A program made the translations under genes and the position numbers. From Sinohyriopsis cumingii (lineage: Eukaryota > Mollusca > Bivalvia > Unionida > Unionidae), in contig CM068832.1 of the NCBI GenBank assembly GCA_028554795.2, forward strand, positions 88,129,011-88,193,010: a DNA stretch of 64,000 nucleotides, in the 5' to 3' direction. Position 1 is the stretch's first letter; each line of letters opens with the position of its first letter. Shown piece by piece: positions 26,801 through 40,901 of the stretch. The notes beneath the pieces were generated by a model. The model was not told the DNA's origin. It worked only from the letters and a program-made list of their open reading frames with translations, and ran no database searches.

Positions 26801-29236
26801 GAAAACAATAGTTCAAACAGCTCAATGACATTTCTATACACATTCATATAAGACATAGGCTAGTACCTCATCAAATTGTTTTTCACAAGTGAGACTAAGT
26901 ATATTTGTTACTTATACAGTCCAGAACTATTTCACAGATTATTGGAAAAATTAAGGTTTGCTATAAAGGAAAGAATAGCCTCACAGTGTATCCATAGAAA
27001 CGTATACATGTGGGCGGCATTTATGAACTATACTAGTTTGATGTAGGAAAACAAATGTGTGCTGAACAGTTTTGGTCAAATATTGAAAGTTCTTTGAGAA
27101 TAAAATGTATGAAATCTTCAGAAAATAGCACAAGTTGGCTTTGAATGGGGACTTTTGATAACTATAGCTATGATAGATATAGACTTGTGTTACCTGATGC
27201 CTTTATGTATGTGCTGTTACCTCCTAGATTGGAATGCATGCAACAAAATAAGTTATGGAAAGATAATATAGTTGATTTTGACCAAATATTGGCTATTTTA
27301 CCTGCAAAAGATGAAAAATCATGTGTACAAAAACAGCTATCTTGTTCTTGTAAGGCATGCCATAAACCAGGATAGAGAACACTCTAAGTACACTTGTAGA
27401 GAGATCACTTGTACCATGTGGGATGTTCTGGCATGAGTAATTTTTAGGTAATATATTAAGGATATGGTATTCCTTAACACTTTGATTTGAATCGTCCGGC
27501 TCTAATTGTCCCTTTTTTTTTACACTTTCCTGCTTTGAAATTGTTCATGTAGTTAGTTCAGTTCTCTTGCATTCCCTTTTGTTGAAGTAGCAGTGAATAC
27601 CAACAAACAAGAACAGTTTCCTTAAGTCATCATTTCCCATTGGCACTTGTATAAGCCCAATTATAATCTACTATTGACTTTCAATTAATCCTGTTTCTTT
27701 CTGTCAAGCTGCTCTTGTGGAATTTCCATGTTTGGTCCAACATTACAGAATGATAACCATTTTAGTCACACAGTGCGTATTCATTCCATTCAAATCCACA
27801 CTGTTCTTGAAACTTTGCATCCCATCGCAAGAATCCAAATTGGCATGAGATGATATCTGCATGGTTATGGAAGGCTGCACTCTACATGCCGGCATTGTAG
27901 AAAATATGAACTATGTGATATGAAAGAGCTGCGTCATCTTAGAAATTAAAATTACATGACTCTTGAGGTCTCCACTAAATATAGGAGTCTAAATGTTAGG
28001 TTCTCACTTTATCAGTAATGTATTTTGAGATAATTTAATTGCAATGAAGTTAATACAGGTTGTTGATGAACTCATCTATATTACATGGATACTGTATTAG
28101 AGGTTACCACACCTTATGTATATCATTCAGTTATCTCCCTTACACCAGTCATAACATTTCAAGGAAATAAAATCTCACATTTTCAGAGACTGGTTATGAA
28201 AATAAAGAGAAGATATGTGAAGTATTATATTAGCCCTCAATCTTGATGCAAATGTAAGTAGAAGCAATTTAATAATTTCTCACAGTAAAGTTTACAAGTT
28301 TAAAAACTGATAAGGTATGTTCTGCTTGGATCTGAGATAAGTTTATCTCTATCTTATGCCAATTATTATTAAATTCTTATGTAGAAGAAATATACTTTAT
28401 ATGTATCTATATTATCTAAATTATTCACCATTTTATATTAGATGGAAATGAACACAACTTCACTTGAAATTTGGGTACCTGTAAGAGTTGTTATAGCACA
28501 GTTGCCTTTGGGCTGTCCTTGGACCTGTTGGGCCCTGCCCCATATATTTGTCCAAGGTTAGGTCATCAAACTTTCACTTCTCATTTCTCGCATTGCTGAT
28601 TTTGCTTCCTTTAATTCCTTTATCATAAGCTACCTCTCCCTTTTAGATAAACACATTCCTCCTGTTTTTAACTCCATTTGATGTGCTATACTTAGTGTTT
28701 ATATCTGGCATTTTTCTATATTTTATTCCCCTAATTTCACCCCCCAATCCAACATAACCACTTATAAGCTGTGATTTACTATATCTGGTGACTGATTGGC
28801 TTATTGAAACAATTTTATTCACATTACAAAGGAGGAAAGCTTACTATTTGTGTTACAATGAGGATGGTAGGTGGACCTTTGTGTGAGGACTGGTGGTTAG
28901 TGACCTCTTGTATCTGCAGATAGAGTAAAGTGGTCAAAGCTTATACTTTATAATAAGATTGGGTCATGTCCACCGGTCTCTGATGTTAAGTTCTGCACCT
29001 ACCAAACAAATATAAATTCCTTTCTTTTAGGTGAATTGTACATTTTGAAGTAGGACAGGTACATACTATTTGGTACATTGACCTTTGACCTAGTTATTAC
29101 ATAATATGACATAATGTGATTTATCCCATATCACCTATGTGAAGTTCAATAAGTGCTGATATGAATAAGATACAACTCATAGTTGAAAGAATTCATTTTA
29201 TTTCAAAAGATGATTTTGATGGTGAAGCAAAAGTAT
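26801..29236. repeat. Array copy 12 (type B)
   Basis: Type B, nearly identical to copy 13. Both carry cgtatacatg, ccttaacac, cctgtttc and cagagactgg. It has a perfect DR1 at 29079-29091. Confidence 0.95.
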
Positions 29237-31672
29237 GAAAACAATAGTTCAAACAGCTCAATGACATTTCTATACACATTCATATAAGACATAGGCTAGT
29301 ACCTCATCAAATTGTTTTTCACAAGTGAGACTAAGTATATTTGTTACTTATACAGTCCAGAACTATTTCACAGATTATTGGAAAAATTAAGGTTTGCTAT
29401 AAAGGAAAGAATAGCCTCACAGTGTATCCATAGAAACGTATACATGTGGGCGGCATTTATGAACTATACTAGTTTGATGTAGGAAAACAAATGTGTGCTG
29501 AACAGTTTTGGTCAAATATTGAAAGTTCTTTGAGAATAAAATGTATGAAATCTTCAGAAAATAGCACAAGTTGGCTTTGAATGGGGACTTTTGATAACTA
29601 TAGCTATGATAGATATAGACTTGTGTTACCTGATGCCTTTATGTATGTGCTGTTACCTCCTAGATTGGAATGCATGCAACAAAATAAGTTATGGAAAGAT
29701 AATATAGTTGATTTTGACCAAATATTGGCTATTTTACCTGCAAAAGATGAAAAATCATGTGTACAAAAACAGCTATCTTGTTCTTGTAAGGCATGCCATA
29801 AACCAGGATAGAGAACACTCTAAGTACACTTGTAGAGAGATCACTTGTACCATGTGGGATGTTCTGGCATGAGTAATTTTTAGGTAATATATTAAGGATA
29901 TGGTATTCCTTAACACTTTGATTTGAATCGTCCGGCTCTAATTGTCCCTTTTTTTTTACACTTTCCTGCTTTGAAATTGTTCATGTAGTTAGTTCAGTTC
30001 TCTTGCATTCCCTTTTGTTGAAGTAGCAGTGAATACCAACAAACAAGAACAGTTTCCTTAAGTCATCATTTCCCATTGGCACTTGTATAAGCCCAATTAT
30101 AATCTACTATTGACTTTCAATTAATCCTGTTTCTTTCTGTCAAGCTGCTCTTGTGGAATTTCCATGTTTGGTCCAACATTACAGAATGATAACCATTTTA
30201 GTCACACAGTGCGTATTCATTCCATTCAAATCCACACTGTTCTTGAAACTTTGCATCCCATCGCAAGAATCCAAATTGGCATGAGATGATATCTGCATGG
30301 TTATGGAAGGCTGCACTCTACATGCCGGCATTGTAGAAAATATGAACTATGTGATATGAAAGAGCTGCGTCATCTTAGAAATTAAAATTACATGACTCTT
30401 GAGGTCTCCACTAAATATAGGAGTCTAAATGTTAGGTTCTCACTTTATCAGTAATGTATTTTGAGATAATTTAATTGCAATGAAGTTAATACAGGTTGTT
30501 GATGAACTCATCTATATTACATGGATACTGTATTAGAGGTTACCACACCTTATGTATATCATTCAGTTATCTCCCTTACACCAGTCATAACATTTCAAGG
30601 AAATAAAATCTCACATTTTCAGAGACTGGTTATGAAAATAAAGAGAAGATATGTGAAGTATTATATTAGCCCTCAATCTTGATGCAAATGTAAGTAGAAG
30701 CAATTTAATAATTTCTCACAGTAAAGTTTACAAGTTTAAAAACTGATAAGGTATGTTCTGCTTGGATCTGAGATAAGTTTATCTCTATCTTATGCCAATT
30801 ATTATTAAATTCTTATGTAGAAGAAATATACTTTATATGTATCTATATTATCTAAATTATTCACCATTTTATATTAGATGGAAATGAACACAACTTCACT
30901 TGAAATTTGGGTACCTATAAGAGTTGTTATAGCACAGTTGCCTTTGGGCTGTCCTTGGACCTGTTGGGCCCTGCCCCATATATTTGTCCAAGGTTAGGTC
31001 ATCAAACTTTCACTTCTCATTTCTCGCATTGCTGATTTTGCTTCCTTTAATTCCTTTATCATAAGCTACCTCTCCCTTTTAGATAAACACATTCCTCCTG
31101 TTTTTAACTCCATTTGATGTGCTATACTTAGTGTTTATATCTGGCATTTTTCTATATTTTATTCCCCTAATTTCACCCCCCAATCCAACATAACCACTTA
31201 TAAGCTGTGATTTACTATATCTGGTGACTGATTGGCTTATTGAAACAATTTTATTCACATTACAAAGGAGGAAAGCTTACTATTTGTGTTACAATGAGGA
31301 TGGTAGGTGGACCTTTGTGTGAGGACTGGTGGTTAGTGACCTCTTGTATCTGCAGATAGAGTAAAGTGGTCAAAGCTTATACTTTATAATAAGATTGGGT
31401 CATGTCCACCGGTCTCTGATGTTAAGTTCTGCACCTACCAAACAAATATAAATTCCTTTCTTTTAGGTGAATTGTACATTTTGAAGTAGGACAGGTACAT
31501 ACTATTTGGTACATTGACCTTTGACCTAGTTATTACATAATATGACATAATGTGATTTATCCCATATCACCTATGTGAAGTTCAATAAGTGCTGATATGA
31601 ATAAGATACAACTCAAAGTTGAAAGAATTCATTTTATTTCAAAAGATGATTTTGATGGTGAAGCAAAAGTAT
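29237..31672. repeat. Array copy 13 (type B)
   Basis: Nearly identical to copy 12, but with cctataag rather than cctgtaag and actcaaag rather than actcatag. It has a perfect DR1 at 31515-31527. Confidence 0.95.
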
Positions 31673-34108
31673 GAAAACAATAGTTCAAACAGCTCAATGA
31701 CATTTCTATACACATTCATATAAGACATAGGCTAGTACCTCATCAAATTGTTTTTCACAAGTGAGACTAAGTATATTTGTTACTTATACAGTCCAGAACT
31801 ATTTCACAGATTATTGGAAAAATTAAGGTTTGCTATAAAGGAAAGAATAGCCTCACAGTGTATCCATAGAAACGCATACACGTGGGTGGCATTTATGAAC
31901 TATACTAGTTTGATGTAGGAAAACAAATGTGTGCTGAACAGTTTTGGTCAAATATTGAAAGTTCTTTAAGAATAAAATGTATGAAATCTTCAGAAAATAG
32001 CACAAGTTGGCTTTGAATGGGGACTTTTGATAACTATAGCTATGATAGATATAGACTTGTGTTACCTGATGCCTTTATGTATGTGCTGTTACCTCCTAGA
32101 TTGGATTGCATGCAACAAAATAAGTTATGGAAACATAATATAGTTGATTTTGGCCAAATATTGGCTATTTTACCTGCAAAAGATGAAAAATCATGTGTAC
32201 AAAAACAGCTATCTTGTTCTTGTAAGGCATGCCATAAACCAGGATAGAGAACACTCTAAGTACACTTGTAGAGAGATCACTTGTACCATGTGGGATGTTC
32301 TGGCATGAGTAATTTTTAGGTAATTTATTAAGGATATGGTATTCCTTCACACTTTGATTTGAATCGTCCTGCTCTAATTGTCCTTTTTTTTTTACACTTT
32401 CCTGCTTTGAAATTGTTCATGTAGTTAGTTCTGTTCTCTTGCATTCCCTTTTGTTGAAGTAGCAGTGAATACCAACAAACAAGAACAGTTTCCTTAAGTC
32501 ATCATTTCCCATTGGCACTTGTATAAGCCCAATTATAATCTACTATTGACTTTCAATTAATCCTATTTCTTTCTGTCAAGCTGCTCTTGTGGACTTTCCA
32601 TGTTTGGTCCAACATTACAGAATGATAACCAATTTAGTCACACAGTGCGTATTCATTCCATTCAAATCCACACTGTTCTTGAAACTTTGCATCCCATCGC
32701 AAGAATCCAAATTGGCATGAGATGATATCTGCATGGTTATGGAAGGCTGCACTCTACATGCCGGCATTGTAGAAAATATGAACTATGTGATATGAAAGAG
32801 CTGCGTCATCTTAGAAATTAAAATTACATGACTCTTGAGGTCCCCACTAAATATAGGAGTCTAAATGTTAGGTTCTCACTTTATCAGTAATGTATTTTGA
32901 GATAATTTAATTGCAATGAAGTTAATACAGGTTGTTGATGAACTCATCTATATTACATGGATACTGTATTAGAGGTTACCACACCTTATGTATATCATTC
33001 AGTTATCTCCCTTACACCAGTCATAACATTTCAAGGAAATAAAATCTCACATTTTCAGTGACTGGTTATGAAAATAAAGAGAAGATATGTGAAGTATTAT
33101 ATTAGCCCTCAATCTTGATGCAAATGTAAGTAGAAGCAATTTAATAATTTCTCACAGTAAAGTTTACAAGTTTAAAAACTGATAAGGTATGTTCTGCTTG
33201 GATCTGAGATAAGTTTATCTCTATCTTATGCCAATTATTATTAAATTCTTATGTAGAAGAAATATACTTTATATGTATCTATATTATCTAAATTATTCAC
33301 CATTTTATATTAGATGGAAATGAACACAACTTCACTTGAAATTTGGGTACCTGTAAGAGTTGTTATAGCACAGTTGCCTTTGGGCTGTCCTTGGACCTGT
33401 TGGGCCCTGCCCCATATATTTGTCCAAGGTTAGGTCATCAAACTTTCACTTCTCATTTCTCGCATTGCTGATTTTGCTTCCTTTAATTCCTTTATCATAA
33501 GCTACCTCTCCCTTTTAGATAAACACATTCCTCCTGTTTTTAACTCCATTTGATGTGCTATACTTAGTGTTTATATCTGGCATTTTTCTATATTTTATTC
33601 CCCTAATTTCACCCCCCAATCCAACATAACCACTTATAAGCTGTGATTTACTATATCTGGTGACTGATTGGCTTATTGAAACAATTTTATTCACATTACA
33701 AAGGAGGAAAGCTTACTATTTGTGTTACAATGAGGATGGTAGGTGGACCTTTGTGTGAGGACTGGTGGTTAGTGACCTCTTGTATCTGCAGATAGAGTAA
33801 AGTGGTCAAAGCTTATACTTTATAATAAGATTGGGTCATGTCCACCGGTCTCTGATGTTAAGTTCTGCACCTTCCAAACAAATATAAATTCCTTTCTTTT
33901 AGGTGAATTGTACATTTTGAAGTAGGACAGGTACATACTATTTGGTACATTGACCTTTGAACTAGTTATTACATAATATGACATAATGTGATTTATCCCA
34001 TATCACCTATGTGAAGTTCAATAAGTGCTGATATGAATAAGATACAACTCAAAGTTGAAAGAATTCATTTTATTTCAAAAGATGATTTTGATGGTGAAGC
34101 AAAAGTAT
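31673..34108. repeat. Array copy 14 (type A)
   Basis: Type A, matching copy 7 at ccttccaaac and in the GAACT site at 33951-33963. Confidence 0.95.
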
Positions 34109-36543
34109 GAAAACAATAGTTCAAACAGCTCAATGACATTTCTATACACATTCATATAAGACATAGGCTAGTACCTCATCAAATTGTTTTTCACAAGTGA
34201 GACTAAGTATATTTGTTACTTATACAGTCCAGAACTATTTCACAGATTATTGGAAAAATTAAGGTTTGCTATAAAGGAAAGAATAGCCTCACAGTGTATC
34301 CATAGAAACGCATACACGTGGGTGGCATTTATGAACTATACTAGTTTGATGTAGGAAAACAAATGTGTGCTGAACAGTTTTGGTCAAATATTGAAAGTTC
34401 TTTAAGAATAAAATGTATGAAATCTTCAGAAAATAGCACAAGTTGGCTTTGAATGGGGACTTTTGATAACTATAGCTATGATAGATATAGACTTGTGTTA
34501 CCTGATGCCTTTATGTATGTGCTGTTACCTCCTAGATTGGATTGCATGCAACAAAATAAGTTATGGAAACATAATATAGTTGATTTTGGCCAAATATTGG
34601 CTATTTTACCTGCAAAAGATGAAAAATCATGTGTACAAAAACATCTATCTTGTTCTTGTAAGGCATGCCATAAACCAGGATAGAGAACACTCTAAGTACA
34701 CTTGTAGAGAGATCACTTGTACCATGTGGGATGTTCTGGCATGAGTAATTTTTAGGTAATTTATTAAGGATATGGTATTCCTTCACACTTTGATTTGAAT
34801 CGTCCTGCTCTAATTGTCCTTTTTTTTTACACTTTCCTGCTTTGAAATTGTTCATGTAGTTAGTTCTGTTCTCTTGCATTCCCTTTTGTTGAAGTAGCAG
34901 TGAATACCAACAAACAAGAACAGTTTCCTTAAGTCATCATTTCCCATTGGCACTTGTATAAGCCCAATTATAATCTACTATTGACTTTCAATTAATCCTA
35001 TTTCTTTCTGTCAAGCTGCTCTTGTGGACTTTCCATGTTTGGTCCAACATTACAGAATGATAACCAATTTAGTCACACAGTGCGTATTCATTCCATTCAA
35101 ATCCACACTGTTCTTGAAACTTTGCATCCCATCGCAAGAATCCAAATTGGCATGAGATGATATCTGCATGGTTATGGAAGGCTGCACTCTACATGCCGGC
35201 ATTGTAGAAAATATGAACTATGTGATATGAAAGAGCTGCGTCATCTTAGAAATTAAAATTACATGACTCTTGAGGTCCCCACTAAATATAGGAGTCTAAA
35301 TGTTAGGTTCTCACTTTATCAGTAATGTATTTTGAGATAATTTAATTGCAATGAAGTTAATACAGGTTGTTGATGAACTCATCTATATTACATGGATACT
35401 GTATTAGAGGTTACCACACCTTATGTATATCATTCAGTTATCTCCCTTACACCAGTCATAACATTTCAAGGAAATAAAATCTCACATTTTCAGTGACTGG
35501 TTATGAAAATAAAGAGAAGATATGTGAAGTATTATATTAGCCCTCAATCTTGATGCAAATGTAAGTAGAAGCAATTTAATAATTTCTCACAGTAAAGTTT
35601 ACAAGTTTAAAAACTGATAAGGTATGTTCTGCTTGGATCTGAGATAAGTTTATCTCTATCTTATGCCAATTATTATTAAATTCTTATGTAGAAGAAATAT
35701 ACTTTATATGTATCTATATTATCTAAATTATTCACCATTTTATATTAGATGGAAATGAACACAACTTCACTTGAAATTTGGGTACCTGTAAGAGTTGTTA
35801 TAGCACAGTTGCCTTTGGGCTGTCCTTGGACCTGTTGGGCCCTGCCCCATATATTTGTCCAAGGTTAGGTCATCAAACTTTCACTTCTCATTTCTCGCAT
35901 TGCTGATTTTGCTTCCTTTAATTCCTTTATCATAAGCTACCTCTCCCTTTTAGATAAACACATTCCTCCTGTTTTTAACTCCATTTGATGTGCTATACTT
36001 AGTGTTTATATCTGGCATTTTTCTATATTTTATTCCCCTAATTTCACCCCCCAATCCAACATAACCACTTATAAGCTGTGATTTACTATATCTGGTGACT
36101 GATTGGCTTATTGAAACAATTTTATTCACATTACAAAGGAGGAAAGCTTACTATTTGTGTTACAATGAGGATGGTAGGTGGACCTTTGTGTGAGGACTGG
36201 TGGTTAGTGACCTCTTGTATCTGCAGATAGAGTAAAGTGGTCAAAGCTTATACTTTATAATAAGATTGGGTCATGTCCACCGGTCTCTGATGTTAAGTTC
36301 TGCACCTACCAAACAAATATAAATTCCTTTCTTTTAGGTGAATTGTACATTTTGAAGTAGGACAGGTACATACTATTTGGTACATTGACCTTTGACCTAG
36401 TTATTACATAATATGACATAATGTGATTTATCCCATATCACCTATGTGAAGTTCAATAAGTGCTGATATGAATAAGATACAACTCATAGTTGAAAGAATT
36501 CATTTTATTTCAAAAGATGATTTTGATGGTGAAGCAAAAGTAT
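34109..36543. repeat. Array copy 15 (type A)
   Basis: Type A with the actcatag variant and a perfect DR1 at 36386-36398, as in copies 8 and 11. A private change gives aaacatctat. Confidence 0.95.
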
Positions 36544-38415
36544 GAAAACAATAGTTCAAACAGCTCAATGACATTTCTATACAAATTCATATAAGACATA
36601 GGCTAGTACCTCATCAAATTGTTTTTCACAAGTGAGACTAAGTATATTTGTTACTTATACAGTCCAGAACTATTTCACAGATTATTGGAAAAATTAAGGT
36701 TTGCTATAAAGGAAAGAATAGCCTCACAGTGTATCCATAGAAACGCATACATGTGGGCGGCATTTATGAACTATACTAGTTTGATGTAGGAAACCAATGT
36801 GTGCTGAACAGTTTTGGTCAAATATTGAAAGTTCTTTAAGAATAAAATGTATGAAATCTTCAGAAAATAGCACAAGTTGGCTTTGAATGGGGACTTTTGA
36901 TAACTACAGCTATTATAGATATAGACTTGTGTTACCTGATGCCTTTATGTATGTGCTGTTACCTCCTAGATTGGAATGCATGCAACAAAATAAGTTATGG
37001 AAACATAATATAGTTGATTTTGGCCAAATATTGGCTATTTTACCTGCAAAAGATGAAAAATCATGTGTACAAAAACAGCTATCTTGTTCTTGTAAGGCAT
37101 GCCATAAACCAGGATAGAGAACACTCTAAGTACACTTGTAGAGAGATCACTTGTACCATGTGGGATGTTCTGGCATGAGTAATTTTTAGGTAATTTATTA
37201 AGGATATGGTATTCCTTCACACTTTGGTTTGAATCGTCCTGCTCTAATTGTCCTTTTTTTTTTTTTACACTTTCCTGCTTTGAAATTGTTCATGTAGTTA
37301 GTTCAGTTCTCTTGCATTCCCTTTTGTTGAAGTAGCAGTGAATACCAACAAACAAGAACAGTTTCCTTAAGTCATCATTTCCCATTGGCACTTGTATAAG
37401 CCCAATTATAATCTACTATTGACTTTCAATTAATCCTATTTCTTTCTGTCAAGCTGCTCTTGTGGAATTTCCATGTTTGGTCCAACATTACAGAATGATA
37501 ACCATTTTAGTCACACAGTGCGTATTCATTCCATTAAAATCCACACTGTTCTTGAAACTTTGCATCCCATCGCAAGAATCCAAATTGGCATGAGATGATA
37601 TCTGCATGGTTATGGAAGGCTGCACTCTACATGCCGGCATTGTAGAAAATATGAACTATGTGATATGAAAGAGCTGCGTCATCTTAGAAATTAAAATTAC
37701 ATGACTCTTGAGGTCTCCACTAAATATAGGAGTCTAAATGTTAGGTTCTCACTTTATCAGTAATGTATTTTGAGATAATTTAATTGCAATGAAGTTAATA
37801 CAGGTTGTTGATGAACTCATCTATATTACATGGATACTGTATTAGAGGTTACCACACCTTATGTATATCATTCAGTTATCTCCCTTACACCAGTCATAAC
37901 ATTTCAAGGAAATAAAATCTCACATTTTCAGTGACTGGTTATGAAAATAAAGAGAAGATATGTGAAGTATTATATTAGCCCTCAATCTTGATGCAAATGT
38001 AAGTAGAAGCAATTTAATAATTTCTCACAGTAAAGTTTACAAGTTTAAAAACTGATAAGGTATGTTCTACTTGGATCTGAGATAAGTTTATCTCTATCTT
38101 ATGCCAATTATTATTAAATTCTTATGTAGAAGAAATATACTTTATATGTATCTATATTATCTAAATTATTCACCTTTTTATATTAGATGGAAATGAACAC
38201 AACTTCACTTGAAATTTGGGTACCTGTAAGGGATGTTATAGCACAGTTGCCTTTGGGCTGTCCTTGGACCTGTTGGGCCCTGCCCCATATATTTGTCCAA
38301 GGTAAGGTCATCAAACTTTCACTTCTCATTTCTCGCATTGCTGATTTTGCTTCCTTTAATTCCTTTATCATAAGCTACCTCTCCCGTTTAGATAAACACA
38401 TTCCTCCTGTTTTTT
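36544..38415. repeat. Array copy 16, truncated edge copy (B/A mosaic)
   Basis: It mixes type B (catgtgggcggc, ggaatgc) with type A (tttaagaa, aaacataa, ttggcc). It stops about 1.87 kb into the unit, after cctcctgttttt. It has the most private changes, including aaaccaatg, tattatag, ggatgttatag, ctcccgttta and gtaagg where the others have gttagg. That is expected of an edge copy that exchanges less with the rest of the array. Confidence 0.95.
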
Positions 38416-38432
38416 GGAAAAATTAAGGTTTG
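38416..38432 (+). repeat. Array-edge scar: 17-base piece from elsewhere in the unit
   Basis: ggaaaaattaaggtttg directly follows the truncated copy. The same 17 bases lie at unit offset 144-160 (positions 144-160 in copy 1), far from the break at offset about 1872. After it the sequence no longer follows the array. A TT shared at the join could be microhomology. Confidence 0.8.
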
Positions 38433-40150
38433 GTATAGGTATAACGGTACCAATTGCGCAAGTCCTGGTGGGCGGAGCTTAAGGTGTATGGAACATTGTA
38501 TTCAAAATTAAAGAACAACTCTAGCTGTGATTGGTGCATTATGTAAGAGTTGTACTTTCTGTTTGGCTTACAAAAAATGTTGAGCCTCTTGGCAACATGT
38601 GAGTTTGTGTTAATTTTTATCTAGATCATATTTTGTATTTTTTATGATTTTTTTAAGATATGGTACACATGGCTGAAAATGTGCTTGTTGTGACTAGATA
38701 ACTCTTACCCCTGTCTAGTTCCAGTTGAATTATCTCTCTTAAATGCATTGGAGTACCTGGTTATGTCATTGTCAAATTGACAATCTAGCATTGTTCTATA
38801 TGGCAGTGTGTGACATGCATGCCCAGGTAGGACAGAAAGTATATTTATTTCATTGAACATTAGCATTGAGGTATATGGAGAAACAATTGGTACAGTGATA
38901 CCATATACTTTATGGTATAATATTGAACCATGCGAATGCTGGGAATTTATGAAGATGTAAAATAGAGCCATGCAAAGCTTTGTGCAGTATAAATCCTTGC
39001 AAATGCACATACTTATTAAGGTGCAAAAAAGGTCCATGCCTTCCCTGTGTCTCTAATGATTAATTATTACTATTGGCAGATTCTACATTTGTAAATTTCA
39101 GTTGAGTGTGGAATATTGTGTACCTAGTTTATACATAACATTTAAGGAATTTCCTAATGCCTGAATTTAATATTGCAAAGATACATTTTATTGAAGATTT
39201 AGAAAGGATATGTTTCAGTTTTTATGCGAAATTCATTATCTTTTATTCCACTCAAACAATAAAAATATTTTCGTTCAGTATGAGTTTGTAGTAAAAAGTA
39301 TAATTATATATTCAACTCGTAGTGAAATTTACATTGCAAATGTTAATTTTTTAATATGAAATTTGAGTCCGGTCAGTTATACTTGGCATACGGAATTTGT
39401 TGTACAAAACCATTATTCAGTTTTGGAATCATATATACATCTTATTGTTCTATAATTTTATTTGTGTTAGCAAAGAACCTTCTTCCAACCAAACTATGCA
39501 ACAGGTAGTTGAGTTGATAAATGTTAATTGCTTAATATGCATGAAACTTTCATGTTTATTAGAAAGCATTTGCAAAATCAGCTCTTTTATAACACATTTT
39601 ACGTGACATTTATGTAGATATTCACCAGAAGCTGCCACATGGTTGACATAACACCATTAAATATTAATAAATCCACTCTGTTATTTCCTCTCCCCCCCCC
39701 CCCACCGATGTAATGTGTTTTGATTAAACTATTTTTTTCATTTATGCCATAATTATGTTGGACAATCAAGCAGGAAATACATTTAAACATTCCAGAATTA
39801 GCTTTTTATGGTATATTTGCAGTTTCTTTTTCTGATGAAGATTTACAAATTTTTAACATGATGTAATGTATTAACAGGAAAATGGTTCCCGGTAGCTCAC
39901 ATTATTACTTTTATGTTCCACAGCTTGCAGCAGGGGCATGTTGATTTAGTCATATTTGTCTGTCTAGTCTCCCATCTAAATAAACCTTGTAAACAAGATT
40001 ACTTTTGTGACTAGTCTATTATCAATAAAATCAGATGCAGTAATACTTTCTAATGAGTAAACTACCCTGATATATTTTGATATTCACACACCTTTAAGAC
40101 TATTTTGCTGACTTTTTATCAAATGTTACATGTGTTCTTCTTAAGGCCTT
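38433..40150. other. Single-copy intergenic DNA right of the array
   Basis: AT-rich, with no recognisable gene. A GC box (GGGCGG, 38470-38475) and an inverted CCAAT (GATTGG, 38529-38534) lie in a locally richer patch, but no gene follows. A 12-base C run sits at 39692-39703. A 110-codon minus-strand frame at 38705-39037 has no family features and overlaps CCATGC-containing degenerate repeats, so I do not call it. Confidence 0.6.
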
Positions 40151-40460
<310 letters not shown>

Positions 40461-40901
40461 TCTCATTTCATTGATTGATAATGAATATTTTCATCTTTAA
40501 ATTTGTCAAGGTTCGGACTAAGCGGATGATTATGATAGGTCGATGTCCATGTTATGCTGAAATTGTACAAAACATTTAGCCTTATCATGAACATCAACGA
40601 TTCAATCCACTGAAGTGTCAGTGGAGTGTGAATTGTATACCAGTGTCCAGTTAGAGCTGTATAGCATTTTGTATGCAATATAATTAACAGTTTTCTGTAC
40701 ACTGCGATGTCAGTGGAAGATAAAGTGTACTCCAAACAATAGTATGGGCTGTCAGGCATTTTGTATGCAGTATGATAGATATTCATCACTTCTGTACAAT
40801 GCGATGTCAGTGGAAGTTAAAGTGTATTCCATTCCACAAGTTGGGCTGTCAAGCATTCTGTATGCAATATGATAGACATTCATCATTTATATACAGGTCG
40901 A

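Larger units (their letters stand above)
1..38415. repeat. Macrosatellite: tandem array of a 2.43-kb unit, 15 complete copies plus one truncated
   Basis: The same sequence recurs head to tail with spacings of 2434-2437 bases. I placed unit boundaries at the recurring string gaaaacaatag, starting at 1, 2436, 4873, 7310, 9747, 12184, 14621, 17057, 19493, 21930, 24367, 26801, 29237, 31673, 34109 and 36544. Copies differ at scattered single bases and in a T run near unit offset 711, which accounts for much of the length variation. The window opens inside the array, so the true copy number is higher. The unit is AT-rich. Its longest open frames are 76 codons on the plus strand and 61-92 on the minus strand, and neither resembles a known protein. 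There are no transposase or reverse transcriptase motifs and no terminal repeats. I regard it as a large satellite or an amplified genomic segment. Confidence 0.97.

Noticed and set aside
1..38415. CRISPR-like or bacterial repeat locus
   Set aside because: Units are 2.4 kb with no spacers, and the surroundings carry SINEs and microsatellites typical of an animal genome.
38705..39037. 110-codon minus-strand frame
   Set aside because: No recognisable domain, low-complexity composition, and overlap with CCATGC-containing degenerate sequence.
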